Source: Marinobacter segnicrescens
GTDB lineage: Bacteria; Pseudomonadota; Gammaproteobacteria; Pseudomonadales; Oleiphilaceae
Reading direction: 5' to 3'
Assembly (NCBI RefSeq): GCF_900111555.1
Contig: NZ_FOHZ01000005.1
Span: 164,054-228,053 of the forward strand
Length of the DNA: 64,000 nt
Positions 28,447 to 39,462 of the stretch are shown piece after piece; position 1 is the stretch's first letter; every line of letters begins with the position of its first letter. The translations under genes and the position numbers were made by a program. A model generated the notes under the pieces. The model searched no databases, was not told the origin of the DNA, and saw nothing but the letters and a program-made list of their open reading frames with translations.

Positions 28447-29667
28447 TTACAACCCAAGCGTATGGGCACGGCTGGTGAAGAAAATACCACTGGGTTTTTC
28501 CGCGTTCAGCTCCGCTACCGGCTCAAGGGTGCGGGTGTTGTATACGGTCACCCGGTTGCTGTCCCGGGCGGACACCCACACTTCCTCGCCCCGTGGCGTG
28601 AACTCCATGTGCAGCACTGCCTTGCCGGGCTCCAGGGTGCGGACAATTTCACGGGTGCTGGAGTCAATCACCTGTACCACATCGTTCTTCGGGTGGGCAA
28701 AGCTCACCCAGATCTGGCGGTTGTCCGGGCTGGCCATCACGAAGACCGGCTGGCCCTGCACAGGGATCCGGTCCACCAGCGACCAGTCGTTCATATCAGC
28801 CACCAGCACCTGGTGGTGGCCTACCGCCGGCACGAAGGCGCGACCGTCGGCAATGGCCCAGCCTTCCAGGTGGGGCATCTTGTAAACCGGGAGCTGCTGC
28901 TCACCCTTGCCGTAGCCCGGCAGGATCTCGGTTACGCCGGCTTCCGGCTCCCACAAATCCAGCATGGAGAGGCCATCCTCACCAAACAGACCGGCAATGT
29001 AATAGCGACCATCCGGAGTGATCAGGGCGTCATAGGGCGCCTTTCCAGCCGGATAGCGGCTGACCTCAGGTTCACCGTCAACAATGCCCAGGGTCCAGAT
29101 TTCGCCCGCGTCAAACAGGCTGAACACAAACTGGTTACCCGGTGCATCCACCAGGCCGACGGTCTTGGACCGGGCAGTCTCACCCTGTTCGTTGGTCCAG
29201 GTAGCCGGGATATCCGCCACCAGCTCCAGGGTCTCACTGTCGAACACCTTCACGCCACCGGGCTCGTAGTTGGATACCGCCACGTAGCGGCCGTCCTGGG
29301 ATATGGCACCACCAATGCTGTTGCCAGACTGGATCACCCGGTCCGCTATAGCACCGGTCAGCAGATCGACCTTGGTCAGTCCGCCATCCCGACCGAATAC
29401 ATAGCCGTAGCGGGCATCCCGGGAGTAGACCACCGAAGCGTGGGACAAATCCCCCAGACCCTCTACCCGGCCCAGCACATCATGGCGGGTGGTGTTGACC
29501 ACCAGTACCGAGCCTGAGGCCCGCTCGATAATCAGTCCCAGATCGCCCGTGCCCATCAGCCCGGCCTGTTCCGACTTGCCGGACAGCGACTGACAGCCGG
29601 CCAGTGAAAACAACACCACCAAAACAAGGGAAAGTCGGAAGGGCGTGGCAATTATGTTGAAACTCAT
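28447..29667 (-). CDS. nirF: NirF, heme d1 biosynthesis lipoprotein
   Basis: 406 aa from the ATG at 29667, which has GGAAGGA upstream. The lipobox is FSLAGC, so it is a periplasmic lipoprotein. The body is a d1-type eight-bladed propeller related to NirS and NirN, lacking the cytochrome c domain (GLGDLSHASVVYSRDARYGYVF, ISQDGRYVAVSNY, HMEFTPRGEEVWVSARDSN). NirF acts in the periplasmic last steps of heme d1 formation. It follows nirC by 23 bases. Confidence 0.93.
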   Translation of the reverse strand: MSFNIIATPFRLSLVLVVLFSLAGCQSLSGKSEQAGLMGTGDLGLIIERASGSVLVVNTTRHDVLGRVEGLGDLSHASVVYSRDARYGYVFGRDGGLTKVDLLTGAIADRVIQSGNSIGGAISQDGRYVAVSNYEPGGVKVFDSETLELVADIPATWTNEQGETARSKTVGLVDAPGNQFVFSLFDAGEIWTLGIVDGEPEVSRYPAGKAPYDALITPDGRYYIAGLFGEDGLSMLDLWEPEAGVTEILPGYGKGEQQLPVYKMPHLEGWAIADGRAFVPAVGHHQVLVADMNDWSLVDRIPVQGQPVFVMASPDNRQIWVSFAHPKNDVVQVIDSSTREIVRTLEPGKAVLHMEFTPRGEEVWVSARDSNRVTVYNTRTLEPVAELNAEKPSGIFFTSRAHTLGL

Positions 29668-29690
29668 GGCGAATCCTTCCTTCAGAGGGA

Positions 29691-30047
29691 TCATTCGGGT
29701 GTTATCAGGCTGCCGGATTTGAGCTGTTCACTGACCCAGCGAATCTCCTCGGTGGTCAGCAGCGCTTTCCAGGGCGGCATGGCGGTACCCGGGACGCCTT
29801 CCCGGATAATCGCAGCTATGGCCTCCTCCGGCAGGCGATCAACGTTTTCAGGCAATAATGGCGGACCAAGGCCACCCTTCAACTTCAGCCCGTGGCAGGA
29901 GCCACAGTCCTGGATAACCATGTTGGCCAGCTCAGCTTCATCGATAACGTTACCGTTACCTTCCCCGTAGGCCGGTGCGACAAAAAGCCCCGTGATTGCA
30001 GCAACCGCCATCCACCCCAGCCAGGTTCTGCCTGATGATTTGTCCAA
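29691..30047 (-). CDS. nirC: NirC, small cytochrome c (c55X)
   Basis: 118 aa if started at the TTG at 30047. AAGGAG stands 6 bases before that TTG, and the protein then begins with a clean signal peptide (cleavage near AYGEG). Upstream ATGs (30101, 30077) lie before the transcription start predicted from the Dnr box, so they are unlikely. The mature part has one heme site CGSCH and GTAMPPW for the Met ligand. NirC is an electron donor or maturation cytochrome for NirS. Confidence 0.88.
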   Translation of the reverse strand: MDKSSGRTWLGWMAVAAITGLFVAPAYGEGNGNVIDEAELANMVIQDCGSCHGLKLKGGLGPPLLPENVDRLPEEAIAAIIREGVPGTAMPPWKALLTTEEIRWVSEQLKSGSLITPE

Positions 30048-30103
30048 GTCCCACTCCTTTCCGGTCGTCAATGGCATCGTGACAACCAGGTAAAAACACA
30101 TCC

Positions 30104-30117
30104 TTGATCATGGTTAA
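30104..30117 (-). promoter_or_regulatory. Dnr/FNR-like box for the nirC operon
   Basis: On the minus strand TTAACCATGATCAA, nine of ten consensus places. At -41.5 it sets +1 near 30069 with CACGAT at -10, giving a 22-base leader to the TTG start of nirC. Confidence 0.7.
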
Positions 30118-30149
30118 AAGCCGGGCCCTATACCAGCACTCTTTGGGTA

Positions 30150-30165
30150 TACCCACCTGTGGGTA
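30150..30165. promoter_or_regulatory. Perfect NarL-like 7-2-7 site in the nirS/nirC intergenic region
   Basis: TACCCAC-CT-GTGGGTA is a perfect inverted pair of NarL-type heptamers (last base differs from TACYYMT). It overlaps a second palindrome, TGGGTATACCCA (30144-30155). It lies midway between the two Dnr-like boxes, so it could serve both directions. Confidence 0.6.
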
Positions 30166-30188
30166 GTGCGCACACAAACATTCAACTC

Positions 30189-30202
30189 CTGACATTGATC
30201 AA
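30189..30202 (+). promoter_or_regulatory. Dnr/FNR-like box for nirS
   Basis: CTGACATTGATCAA matches TTGAY-N4-RTCAA at nine of ten places (first T is C). It lies 61 bases before the nirS ATG; +1 would be near 30237. Confidence 0.72.
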
Positions 30203-30232
30203 TGTTTATACAGCCAAACAGGCGAAACCTAG

Positions 30233-31990
<1,758 letters not shown>

Positions 31991-32017
31991 CCGGTTCCGA
32001 CCCGGAGGAGACAACCC

Positions 32018-32482
32018 ATGCAACTGGATGCCACTGACAGACAACTGATCGACCTCTACCAGCGGGACCTGCCCGTCTGTGACCGGCCCTTCCTGGATGT
32101 ATCCCGGCAGTTGGGCATTACTGAAGAGGAGGTGATCGGGCGGCTGCAGTCACTCCAGGACCACCAGGTCGTCAGCCGGGTCGGACCCGTTTTTGAACAC
32201 AGCCGGGCAGGTGCAAGCCTGCTAGCTGCCGTGGCGGCACCGGAACAACAACTGGACCTGGTGGCCGCCCGGATCAACCGTGCCCCGGGGGTGAACCACA
32301 ATTACGCCCGGGAGCACACCTACAATCTCTGGTTTGTCATGACCGCACCGGACGAAACCGTCCTGGAAGAGCGACTGGGCGAACTGGAACAACAGCTCAG
32401 GCTTCCCATGCTGCGCCTCCCCATGGTGGAGGGCTACCACATCGACCTGGGCTTCGAGATCGACTGGGAGGCGCTGCCGTGA
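32018..32482 (+). CDS. nirD: NirD, siroheme decarboxylase subunit
   Basis: 154 aa Lrp/AsnC-like protein without DNA-binding duties: an HTH-like start (DRQLIDLYQRDLPVCDRPF) and a ligand domain with HNYAREHTYNLWFV. NirD, L, G and H together (or in pairs) decarboxylate siroheme to didecarboxysiroheme on the way to heme d1. It is named by position as the first gene after nirS. Its stop overlaps the GTG of nirL. Confidence 0.9.
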   Translation: MQLDATDRQLIDLYQRDLPVCDRPFLDVSRQLGITEEEVIGRLQSLQDHQVVSRVGPVFEHSRAGASLLAAVAAPEQQLDLVAARINRAPGVNHNYAREHTYNLWFVMTAPDETVLEERLGELEQQLRLPMLRLPMVEGYHIDLGFEIDWEALP

Positions 32483-33024
32483 TCCTGTCACCTTCACCGG
32501 AATACCTGGCCGTCGCCCCCGAGGCAGCCGGCGGTAGCCCTGTCAGCGCCTGGGGACTACTGCGCCTGCGGCGGGAGCTGGAAAAGGGGCTCCCGCTGAC
32601 ACCAAAGCCTTACCAGACCCTGGCCGACCGCTCAGGGCTGACGGAAGACGAAGTCATGGCTGCGGTCCGGCAATGGCAGGCACAGGGCCTGATCAAGCGA
32701 CTGGGGCTTGTGGTGAAACACCGCACCCTGGGGTACACCGCCAACGCCATGGTGGTCTGGGACATCCCCGACGACCAGGTTCACGCTATCGGCCAGGCCA
32801 TGGCCAGAATGCCGTTCGTTACCCTGTGCTACCAGCGCCCCCGCCGACTACCGGACTGGCCCTACAACCTGTTCTGCATGATTCACGGCACCGACCGACC
32901 GCGGGTGCTGGCCCAGCTGGACAACCTGATCGGTGACCAGGGCCTCCAGCACACCCCTCACGCGGTTCTGTTCAGTACCAAGGCTTACCGGCAACGGGGA
33001 GCATGCTATGTCGGCCGTCACTGA
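32479..33024 (+). CDS. nirL: NirL, siroheme decarboxylase subunit
   Basis: 181 aa from a GTG overlapping the nirD stop (GTGA). An AsnC-like fold carries LCYQRPRRLPDWPYNLFCMIHG, the form of the motif found in NirL and NirH, with a likely catalytic His. Residues 1-25 form an extra N-terminal arm. It overlaps the nirG start by 17 bases, so the four subunits are tightly coupled. Confidence 0.88.
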   Translation: MILSPSPEYLAVAPEAAGGSPVSAWGLLRLRRELEKGLPLTPKPYQTLADRSGLTEDEVMAAVRQWQAQGLIKRLGLVVKHRTLGYTANAMVVWDIPDDQVHAIGQAMARMPFVTLCYQRPRRLPDWPYNLFCMIHGTDRPRVLAQLDNLIGDQGLQHTPHAVLFSTKAYRQRGACYVGRH

Positions 33025-33496
33025 GCGACCGGAGACCGACACACCGGGCACTTTCACCGGGCTTGAGCGGGCGGTGATTAACCGCCTGCAGTGCGGCCTG
33101 CCGCTGGTGCGTTATCCGTTTGCTGCCGTAGCGAAGGAGCTGGGCATCAGCGAAACCGATCTGCTGCACACCCTGCGTGACCTCCTTGAGCGAAAGGTGC
33201 TGACCCGCTTCGGCCCCATGTTCCATGCCGGCGAAATGGGCGGTGGGCTGACCCTGGCCGCGATGCGAATCCCCGAACCTGACTTTGCCCGGGTAACCGG
33301 GCAAGTGAATCAGCTGGATGAAGTCGCCCACAACTACCGCCGGGAACACGACCTGAACATGTGGTTTGTACTGGCCACCGAAACCCCCGAAGACATCGAC
33401 CGTGTCATTGCCGATATCGAAGCGGTCACCGGCTACCCGGTCTACAACATGCCCAAAGAGGAAGAGTTCCATGTCCACCTGTACTTCCCCGTCTGA
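33008..33496 (+). CDS. nirG: NirG, siroheme decarboxylase subunit
   Basis: 162 aa from the ATG at 33008 (MSAVTERPETD). It has the D-type motif HNYRREHDLNMWFVLA and an AsnC-like start (AVINRLQCGLPLVRYPF). It resembles NirD far more than NirL or NirH, in line with D/G and L/H pairs. The 3' end overlaps nirH by 26 bases. Confidence 0.88.
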   Translation: MSAVTERPETDTPGTFTGLERAVINRLQCGLPLVRYPFAAVAKELGISETDLLHTLRDLLERKVLTRFGPMFHAGEMGGGLTLAAMRIPEPDFARVTGQVNQLDEVAHNYRREHDLNMWFVLATETPEDIDRVIADIEAVTGYPVYNMPKEEEFHVHLYFPV

Positions 33497-33998
33497 CAAC
33501 GGCTCCACGCTGGATGAACAGGACCGGAAACTGGTGCTGGCCACCCAGGCCGGCCTGCCCCTGGTCAGCGATCCCTGGGGCGCCCTGGGCCAGCAACTGG
33601 GCATGGACCATGAGGATGTGCTCAGCCGTTTTCAGCGCATGCAGGAGACCGGTGCCATCCGTCGTGTAGCCGCAGTGCCGGACCATTACAAGCTGGGCTA
33701 CCGGTTTAACGGCATGACCGTTTGGGACGTGCGCGACGATGCCATTGCGGAAATGGGCCAGCGAGTGGGCGAATTACCCTTTGTCAGCCACTGTTACCGG
33801 CGCCCGCGACATTTGCCCTACTGGAATTACAACCTCTTTGCCATGGTGCACGGTACCAGTCGGGACGAAGTGGAAGCCAAGGCGGGACAAATCCGCAAAC
33901 TGCTGGGTGCGACCTCGGCGGGAGACACCATTCTGTACAGTTCCGCGATCCTGAAAAAGACCGGATTAAGACTGCGAAAAGAGAAGGCCACCTCCTGA
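33471..33998 (+). CDS. nirH: NirH, siroheme decarboxylase subunit
   Basis: 175 aa from the ATG at 33471, preceded by GAGGAAGAG inside nirG. It has the L-type motif HCYRRPRHLPYWNYNLFAMVHG and VPDHYKLGYRFNGMTVWDV. It closes the set of four AsnC-like heme d1 proteins. The 118 bases to nirJ hold no gene. Confidence 0.9.
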   Translation: MSTCTSPSDNGSTLDEQDRKLVLATQAGLPLVSDPWGALGQQLGMDHEDVLSRFQRMQETGAIRRVAAVPDHYKLGYRFNGMTVWDVRDDAIAEMGQRVGELPFVSHCYRRPRHLPYWNYNLFAMVHGTSRDEVEAKAGQIRKLLGATSAGDTILYSSAILKKTGLRLRKEKATS

Positions 33999-34116
33999 AG
34001 TACTCCATCAAAGGTATGGAGTCACGACGCCCCCGGGGCGATAGTGAACGGGCACAGAGCCGGCAAGGGCCAGCCCGGAGAGGCAGGAAAGCCACTCCTG
34101 ATGAGAGAGAGAAACC

Positions 34117-35316
34117 ATGTTCCGCATGACCCGTTACATCAAGAGCCTGATGAACCCCGCCCCGGTGCGCCCGGTGCCCAAGCCCCGCGCCCCGGTGGTG
34201 ATCTGGAACCTGATCCGGCGCTGCAACCTGACCTGCAAACATTGTTACTCCATCTCTGCCGACATTGACTTCAAGGGGGAGCTGAGCACGGAAGAAGTCT
34301 ATACGGTTATGGACGATCTCAAGGCCTACGGCGTGCCGGTACTGATCCTGTCCGGCGGTGAACCGCTGATGCGCCCGGATATCTTCGATATTTCCCATCG
34401 CGCCAAGCAGATGGGCTTCTACGTGGGCCTGTCGACCAATGGCACCCTGATCACCGAGGAGAACATCGACAGGATCGCCGCCGTTGGCTACGACTATGTG
34501 GGCATCAGCATTGATGGCCTGGAGCAGACCCACGACACCTTCCGCCAGAAAAAAGGCGCCTTCCGCGAGTCCATGCACGCGGTGGCCCTGTGCAAGCAGG
34601 CCGGCATCAAGGTGGGGCTGCGCTTTACCCTGACCCAGGACAACTACCCCGAGCTGCCGGCCATGCTGGAGATGCTCGACGAGCACGATATCGACAAGTT
34701 CTACCTGTCTCACCTGAACTACTCCGGCCGCGGCGGCCGCAACCGCAAGCGCGACGCCTGGTACGACATGACCCGCGACGCCATGACCCTGCTGTTCAAT
34801 CACTGCCACGACGAACTCAGACGTGGCATTGAGCGGGAATACGTCACCGGCAACAACGACGCCGATGCCCCTTTCCTGATCGAATGGGCGAAGGAGCACT
34901 ACCCGGACCAGGTGGATGCCCTCACCCAGCGGCTCACCAATTGGGGGGGCAATGCCTCAGGCGTCAATATTTCCAATATCGACAACCTGGGCGTGGTGCA
35001 CCCGGACACCTTCTGGTGGGACCACGACCTGGGCAATGTCCGGCAAACGCCCTTCTCGCAAATCTGGTCAGAGACACAGGATCCTCTGATGCAGGGCTTC
35101 CGCCAACACCCTCGCCCAGTCAAGGGGCGCTGCGCTGAGTGCAAGTTCCTGGCCATCTGCAACGGCAACACCCGGGTGCGGGCCTACAACGTAACGGGGG
35201 ATTTCTGGGAAGAAGACCCCGGCTGCTACCTCACCAACGAGGAAATCGGTGTGGTCGATGATCTGCCCCGCCGCGTGGCCGCCCAGGCCATCGAAATTCC
35301 GGTCCATAACCTGTAA
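34117..35316 (+). CDS. nirJ: NirJ, radical SAM enzyme of heme d1 synthesis
   Basis: 399 aa. The radical SAM cluster motif is CNLTCKHC (Cys36, Cys40, Cys43), followed by [17 protein letters not shown]-like second cluster region near the C-terminus has [10 protein letters not shown] and a further Cys in DPGCYLT. NirJ removes two propionate side chains to give the oxo groups of heme d1. It needs Fe-S clusters, which the SUF operon in this window could supply. RBS GAGAGAG lies before the ATG. Confidence 0.96.
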   Translation: MFRMTRYIKSLMNPAPVRPVPKPRAPVVIWNLIRRCNLTCKHCYSISADIDFKGELSTEEVYTVMDDLKAYGVPVLILSGGEPLMRPDIFDISHRAKQMGFYVGLSTNGTLITEENIDRIAAVGYDYVGISIDGLEQTHDTFRQKKGAFRESMHAVALCKQAGIKVGLRFTLTQDNYPELPAMLEMLDEHDIDKFYLSHLNYSGRGGRNRKRDAWYDMTRDAMTLLFNHCHDELRRGIEREYVTGNNDADAPFLIEWAKEHYPDQVDALTQRLTNWGGNASGVNISNIDNLGVVHPDTFWWDHDLGNVRQTPFSQIWSETQDPLMQGFRQHPRPVKGRCAECKFLAICNGNTRVRAYNVTGDFWEEDPGCYLTNEEIGVVDDLPRRVAAQAIEIPVHNL

Positions 35317-35327
35317 GGAACCGCGCC

Positions 35328-36191
35328 ATGAACAAGCGTCCACACAAGAAATGCCTGGTGGAATTCCAGCTGGCGGAGCAGCCCTTGCGGGTCGGGGAAG
35401 TGGCCATTGTCGGCGCAGGCCCCGGTGACCCGGGCCTGCTGACCCTGCGGGCCCTGATGCTGATCCAGCAGGCAGATGCGGTCGTCTACGACCGGCTGGT
35501 GTCCCCCGAGATCATGGAACTGGTCAACCCGAAGGCCGAGTTGATTCATGTGGGCAAGGCCAGCGGCTGCCACTACGTCCCCCAGGAGGAAACCAACGAA
35601 TTGCTGGTACAGCTGGCGGTCCGCCAACGCCGGGTGGTTCGCCTCAAGGGCGGCGACCCCTACATTTTCGGGCGGGGCGGTGAAGAAGCCGAATTCCTGG
35701 TGGAGAACGACATCGACTTCCAGGTGGTTCCGGGCATTACCTCCGCCGCCGGTTGCGCGTCTTACTGTGGCATTCCCCTGACCCACCGGGACTATGCCCA
35801 GAGCGTCACCTTTGTCACCGGACACCGCAAGTCTGACCAGGCCCTGGAGCTGAACTGGCAGGTGCTGGCCGCCCCGGGCCAGACCCGGGTGTTCTACATG
35901 GGCCTGCACAACGCCCCCACCATTGTGCGGGAGCTGACCGCCCACGGTTTGCCGGGTACTTGTCCGGTGGCGCTGGTTGAGCGCGGTACCACGCCGCAGC
36001 AGCACATGGCGGTAACGACCCTTTCAGGGCTTGAAACGACCATCAACCGGGAAGGATTCCAGCCCCCCACCCTTATCATCGTTGGTGAGGTGGTGAAACT
36101 GGCAGCGTCACTGGCCCAGCCGGCCCGTAGCGGCTGGACCCATGCTCCCGCGCCGCAACCGGCCCTTTCCGCAGGAGGCAGACCGGCGTGA
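35328..36191 (+). CDS. nirE: NirE, uroporphyrinogen-III C-methyltransferase
   Basis: 287 aa SUMT-type enzyme methylating uroporphyrinogen III at C2 and C7 with SAM to make precorrin-2. [14 protein letters not shown] (26-39), [45 protein letters not shown] and [21 protein letters not shown] are the SUMT motifs. Placed between nirJ and nirN, it is the heme d1-dedicated copy. The stop overlaps the nirN GTG. Confidence 0.95.
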   Translation: MNKRPHKKCLVEFQLAEQPLRVGEVAIVGAGPGDPGLLTLRALMLIQQADAVVYDRLVSPEIMELVNPKAELIHVGKASGCHYVPQEETNELLVQLAVRQRRVVRLKGGDPYIFGRGGEEAEFLVENDIDFQVVPGITSAAGCASYCGIPLTHRDYAQSVTFVTGHRKSDQALELNWQVLAAPGQTRVFYMGLHNAPTIVRELTAHGLPGTCPVALVERGTTPQQHMAVTTLSGLETTINREGFQPPTLIIVGEVVKLAASLAQPARSGWTHAPAPQPALSAGGRPA

Positions 36192-37675
36192 GTCCTGGCA
36201 AGAAAACCCTGCTGGCGCTGGCGACCAGCCTGCTGCTACCCGCAACTCTGCACGCGGCAACCGATGCCGAAACCCTGTACCAGCAACATTGCGCCAGCTG
36301 CCATGGTGCGGACCGACTCGGCGGCATGGGTCCGGCCCTGTTACCGGAGAACCTCTCCCGCCTGAAGAAGCCCCAGGCCGAGGAAGCCATACAGCATGGC
36401 CGGCCCGCCACCCAGATGCCAGCCTTCGGGAATGTACTTGATGAAGCCTCCGTCACTGCCCTGGCCGAGTATATCTACCAGCCGCCGGCAACTAACCCGA
36501 CGTGGGAAAAGACAGACATAACCGACAGCCATCTGTTGCCCCACCCGACGGGGACGCTGCCCGACGAGCCCGCCTATGACGCAGATATGATGAATCTGTT
36601 CCTGGTGGTGGAAATCGGCGACCACCACGTCACCCTGCTGGATGGCGATTCCATGGAGCCCATCCACCGGTTTGCCAGCCGGTATGCACTGCATGGCGGC
36701 CCTAAATACAGCCCCGACGGACGTTTTGTCTACTTCGGTTCCCGGGATGGCTGGATCACCAAATACGATCTGTACAACCTGAAGGTCACTGCCGAGGTCC
36801 GGGCAGGTATCAACATGCGGAACATCGCCGTATCCGCCGACGGCAACTATGTCATGGCAGCCAACTACCTGCCCCACACCCTGGTGTTGTTTGATGCGGA
36901 CAACCTCGAACTTTTGGAGGTTCTCCCCGTGGCGAGCGGCGACGAAACTTCCCGGGTGAGCGCCGTCTACACCGCCCCGCCCCGCGACAGCTTTATTGCA
37001 GCCCTGAAGGATATTCCCGAAGCCTGGGAGATCACCGTGGTAAACGGCATGGCCAGCGTCCGACGGATACAGACCGACACCTGGCTGGACGACTTTTTCT
37101 TTGACCCGGGCTATGACCACCTGATCGGCGCCGCCCGGGATGGCAAGCACGGCATGGTGATCAACCTGGACACCGGTGAAACCGTGGCAGACCTGCCCCT
37201 GCCCGGCATGCCCCATCTGGGCTCAGGTATTACCTGGGAATATGAAGGCCGGCGGGTGATGGCAACACCCCACTTCCGCGCGGCGGCCGTATCCATCATC
37301 GACATGGACAACTGGCAAGTCATTAAGACCCTGGAAACCGCCGGGCCGGGCTTTTTCATGCGCAGCCACGAAAACTCCCGCTATGCCTGGGTGGACGTGT
37401 TCTTCGGCCCCAACAAAGACAAAGTCCACGTCATCGACAAGCAGGCCCTGGAGATCGTCAAAACCCTGCAGCCGGCGCCTGGTAAAGTCGCTGCCCACGT
37501 GGAATTTGACCGGTACGGCGAAAAACTGCTGCTCAGCGTGTGGGACCAGGACGGCGCAGTCATCGTCTATGATGCGGACACCCTGGAAGAAGAAAAGCGC
37601 ATCCCCATGAACAAGCCTTCCGGCAAGTACAATGTCTGGAACAAGATCCACTACGAGGAAGGCACCAGTCACTGA
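36188..37675 (+). CDS. nirN: NirN, cytochrome c/d1 protein of heme d1 maturation
   Basis: 495 aa from a GTG overlapping the nirE stop. A signal peptide ends near HAATD, the heme c site is CASCH (35-39), and a d1-type propeller related to NirS follows ([58 protein letters not shown]). NirN oxidises dihydro-d1 to d1 in the periplasm and can exchange d1 with NirS and NirF. It is the last gene of the nir operon. Confidence 0.94.
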   Translation: MSPGKKTLLALATSLLLPATLHAATDAETLYQQHCASCHGADRLGGMGPALLPENLSRLKKPQAEEAIQHGRPATQMPAFGNVLDEASVTALAEYIYQPPATNPTWEKTDITDSHLLPHPTGTLPDEPAYDADMMNLFLVVEIGDHHVTLLDGDSMEPIHRFASRYALHGGPKYSPDGRFVYFGSRDGWITKYDLYNLKVTAEVRAGINMRNIAVSADGNYVMAANYLPHTLVLFDADNLELLEVLPVASGDETSRVSAVYTAPPRDSFIAALKDIPEAWEITVVNGMASVRRIQTDTWLDDFFFDPGYDHLIGAARDGKHGMVINLDTGETVADLPLPGMPHLGSGITWEYEGRRVMATPHFRAAAVSIIDMDNWQVIKTLETAGPGFFMRSHENSRYAWVDVFFGPNKDKVHVIDKQALEIVKTLQPAPGKVAAHVEFDRYGEKLLLSVWDQDGAVIVYDADTLEEEKRIPMNKPSGKYNVWNKIHYEEGTSH

Positions 37676-37795
37676 TTCGCGAGACCCGTTGCTGCCGGGA
37701 GGGCCCCACTCCGTGACGATCAGGCCACCCGCCTTAACATGCATTGCGAATAGTGGAATAATGGCAAAGTATTCACTCAGAGTCTGGTGCCCATC

Positions 37796-38512
37796 ATGAG
37801 CGAAGGCTACGAAGATACCGGATACGATGCCCCGGCGTCGTCACCCTGCCTGCTGGACTCCCTGCACCCGGAGATCCTGCGCCAATCAGCGCCGCCGGCG
37901 TCCCTTGCCCTGGTCAACAGTTTGAGCCGGGTGTTTGGTATGCGCCTGGACCACGAACACGGCGAATCCCCGGATAACCGCTTTCTGGGGGACCTGGCCG
38001 GCCTGTTCCAGCAGCGCAAGCTGGAGCCGGAGACCACCCTGGAAGTCCACGACGCACCCTGGAGCCAGGTCTACCTGATCCAGTACGGTGTGATGCGACT
38101 CTACCGGGAGGCACCGTCCGGCCGCATCGCGGTACATCACTTCTTCTCCGAAGGTGACCTGATATGGCCCGTTTTCGGTCGCACGCGTACCCGCCGCAAT
38201 ACCCTGTGCCTGACCACGGTCACCAACTGCACCCTGTGGACGGCCAGCTTCCCGGCCTTTCGCTCTGCCGTCACCGCCCGGGGCGAAGGCGCCTGGGCGG
38301 GGTTTGCCCTGTCACTCACTGAAGAACTGGCGGAACTGACCAGCATGCGGGAATTTCGCAAACAAACCATGCCAGCGAAGGAGCGTTACCAGCTGCTGCT
38401 GGAGGAATACCCGGAACTGGTCCAACGGGTGCCCGATAACCAGCTTGCGGCCTGGCTTGGCGTGGTGCCGGCCACCTTCTCCCGTCTCAAGAACGCAAAA
38501 ACCGGTAAGTGA
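37796..38512 (+). CDS. Crp/Fnr-family regulator (possible Dnr-like)
   Basis: 238 aa from the ATG at 37796 (a GTG at 37787 also fits). A cyclic-nucleotide-binding-type beta roll (about 60-165: YLIQYGVMRLYREAPSGRIAVHHFFSEGDLIWPVFG) precedes a short HTH near the end, VPDNQLAAWLGVVPATFSRLKN. The recognition helix reads P-A-T-F-S-R where FNR and Dnr have E-x-x-S-R, and no N-terminal Cys cluster exists. Location after nirN suggests a denitrification regulator, but the DNA specificity may differ from the Dnr boxes seen here. Confidence 0.8.
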   Translation: MSEGYEDTGYDAPASSPCLLDSLHPEILRQSAPPASLALVNSLSRVFGMRLDHEHGESPDNRFLGDLAGLFQQRKLEPETTLEVHDAPWSQVYLIQYGVMRLYREAPSGRIAVHHFFSEGDLIWPVFGRTRTRRNTLCLTTVTNCTLWTASFPAFRSAVTARGEGAWAGFALSLTEELAELTSMREFRKQTMPAKERYQLLLEEYPELVQRVPDNQLAAWLGVVPATFSRLKNAKTGK

Positions 38513-38766
38513 CCCGACCACGAATCCGGACCTGGATCACGCCGTAGAAATTGACCATTTTTTAATCAGCCAGCAACGAAACCGGTCCTGGGCACCAGGC
38601 AGAAGGTAACTCCCTGATGTTTCAATGATCCCGGTTTCGGGCTACCGCAGTCATCCGCAACCAGACTGAACACAGTGCCCCCTGACAGTCGGGACGCACA
38701 GCGGTATGCTGGCCTAGTTGTGATACGTTCAATAAAACAACCCGAATTCGGCCCCGGGATGCCTCC

Positions 38767-39432
38767 ATGACGATTATCGAAGCCCGTGCGGACTCCATCC
38801 ATCACCGTGTTGAAGAATGGCTCAATAGTGTCACCCATGGCCTGGCAGCCATTCTCAGCGTGATTGGAACCATTGTCCTGGTGATGGCGGCAGGTCAGAT
38901 GGGGGATGCGTGGAAGGTCACCAGCTTCAGTATCTTCGGCGCCACCCTTGTCCTGCTTTACCTCTCGTCCGCATTTTACCACGGCAGCAAGAACCCGAAG
39001 CTGAAGTCCGCCTTCAAGACACTGGACCACTGCGCCATCTTCCTGCTTATTGCCGGCACCTATACACCCTTCCTGCTGGTCAATATGAGGGGTACTGTCG
39101 GATGGACATTCTTCTCCATCATATGGTCCCTGGCCCTTACGGGCGTCATTCTGAAAGTGGTCTTCAGGCACCGGTTCCGGCTGGTTCGTGTGGGGATCTA
39201 CCTTCTGATGGGCTGGCTGATCGTGTTCGCCTCAGCAGACCTGGTGAACAGCCTCAGTGAAACCGCGCTTCATCTCACCATTGCCGGCGGCCTGGTCTAC
39301 ACCGTCGGGGTGGTTTTCTACCTGCTGGACCGGACTCCTTACATGCATGCCATCTGGCACCTGTTCGTCGTCGGAGGCAGTGCCTGTCACTTCAGCGCGA
39401 TTTATTTCGGTGTGCTGCCTCACGTGGCCTAG
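38767..39432 (+). CDS. Hemolysin III (PAQR/TrhA) family membrane protein
   Basis: 221 aa with seven membrane helices. Family marks are EEWLNSVTHGLAAILSVIG, LLYLSSAFYHGS, KTLDHCAIFLLIAGTYTPFLL and HAIWHLFVVGGSACHF, which place the PAQR Ser/His/Asp/His metal site. Members affect membrane fluidity and energetics; true haemolysis is unproven. The 254 bases upstream hold a plausible promoter (TATGCT near 38705) but no gene. Confidence 0.93.
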   Translation: MTIIEARADSIHHRVEEWLNSVTHGLAAILSVIGTIVLVMAAGQMGDAWKVTSFSIFGATLVLLYLSSAFYHGSKNPKLKSAFKTLDHCAIFLLIAGTYTPFLLVNMRGTVGWTFFSIIWSLALTGVILKVVFRHRFRLVRVGIYLLMGWLIVFASADLVNSLSETALHLTIAGGLVYTVGVVFYLLDRTPYMHAIWHLFVVGGSACHFSAIYFGVLPHVA

Positions 39433-39462
39433 GGTCACTGCCGCTCAGCACCCCCATCAGTC

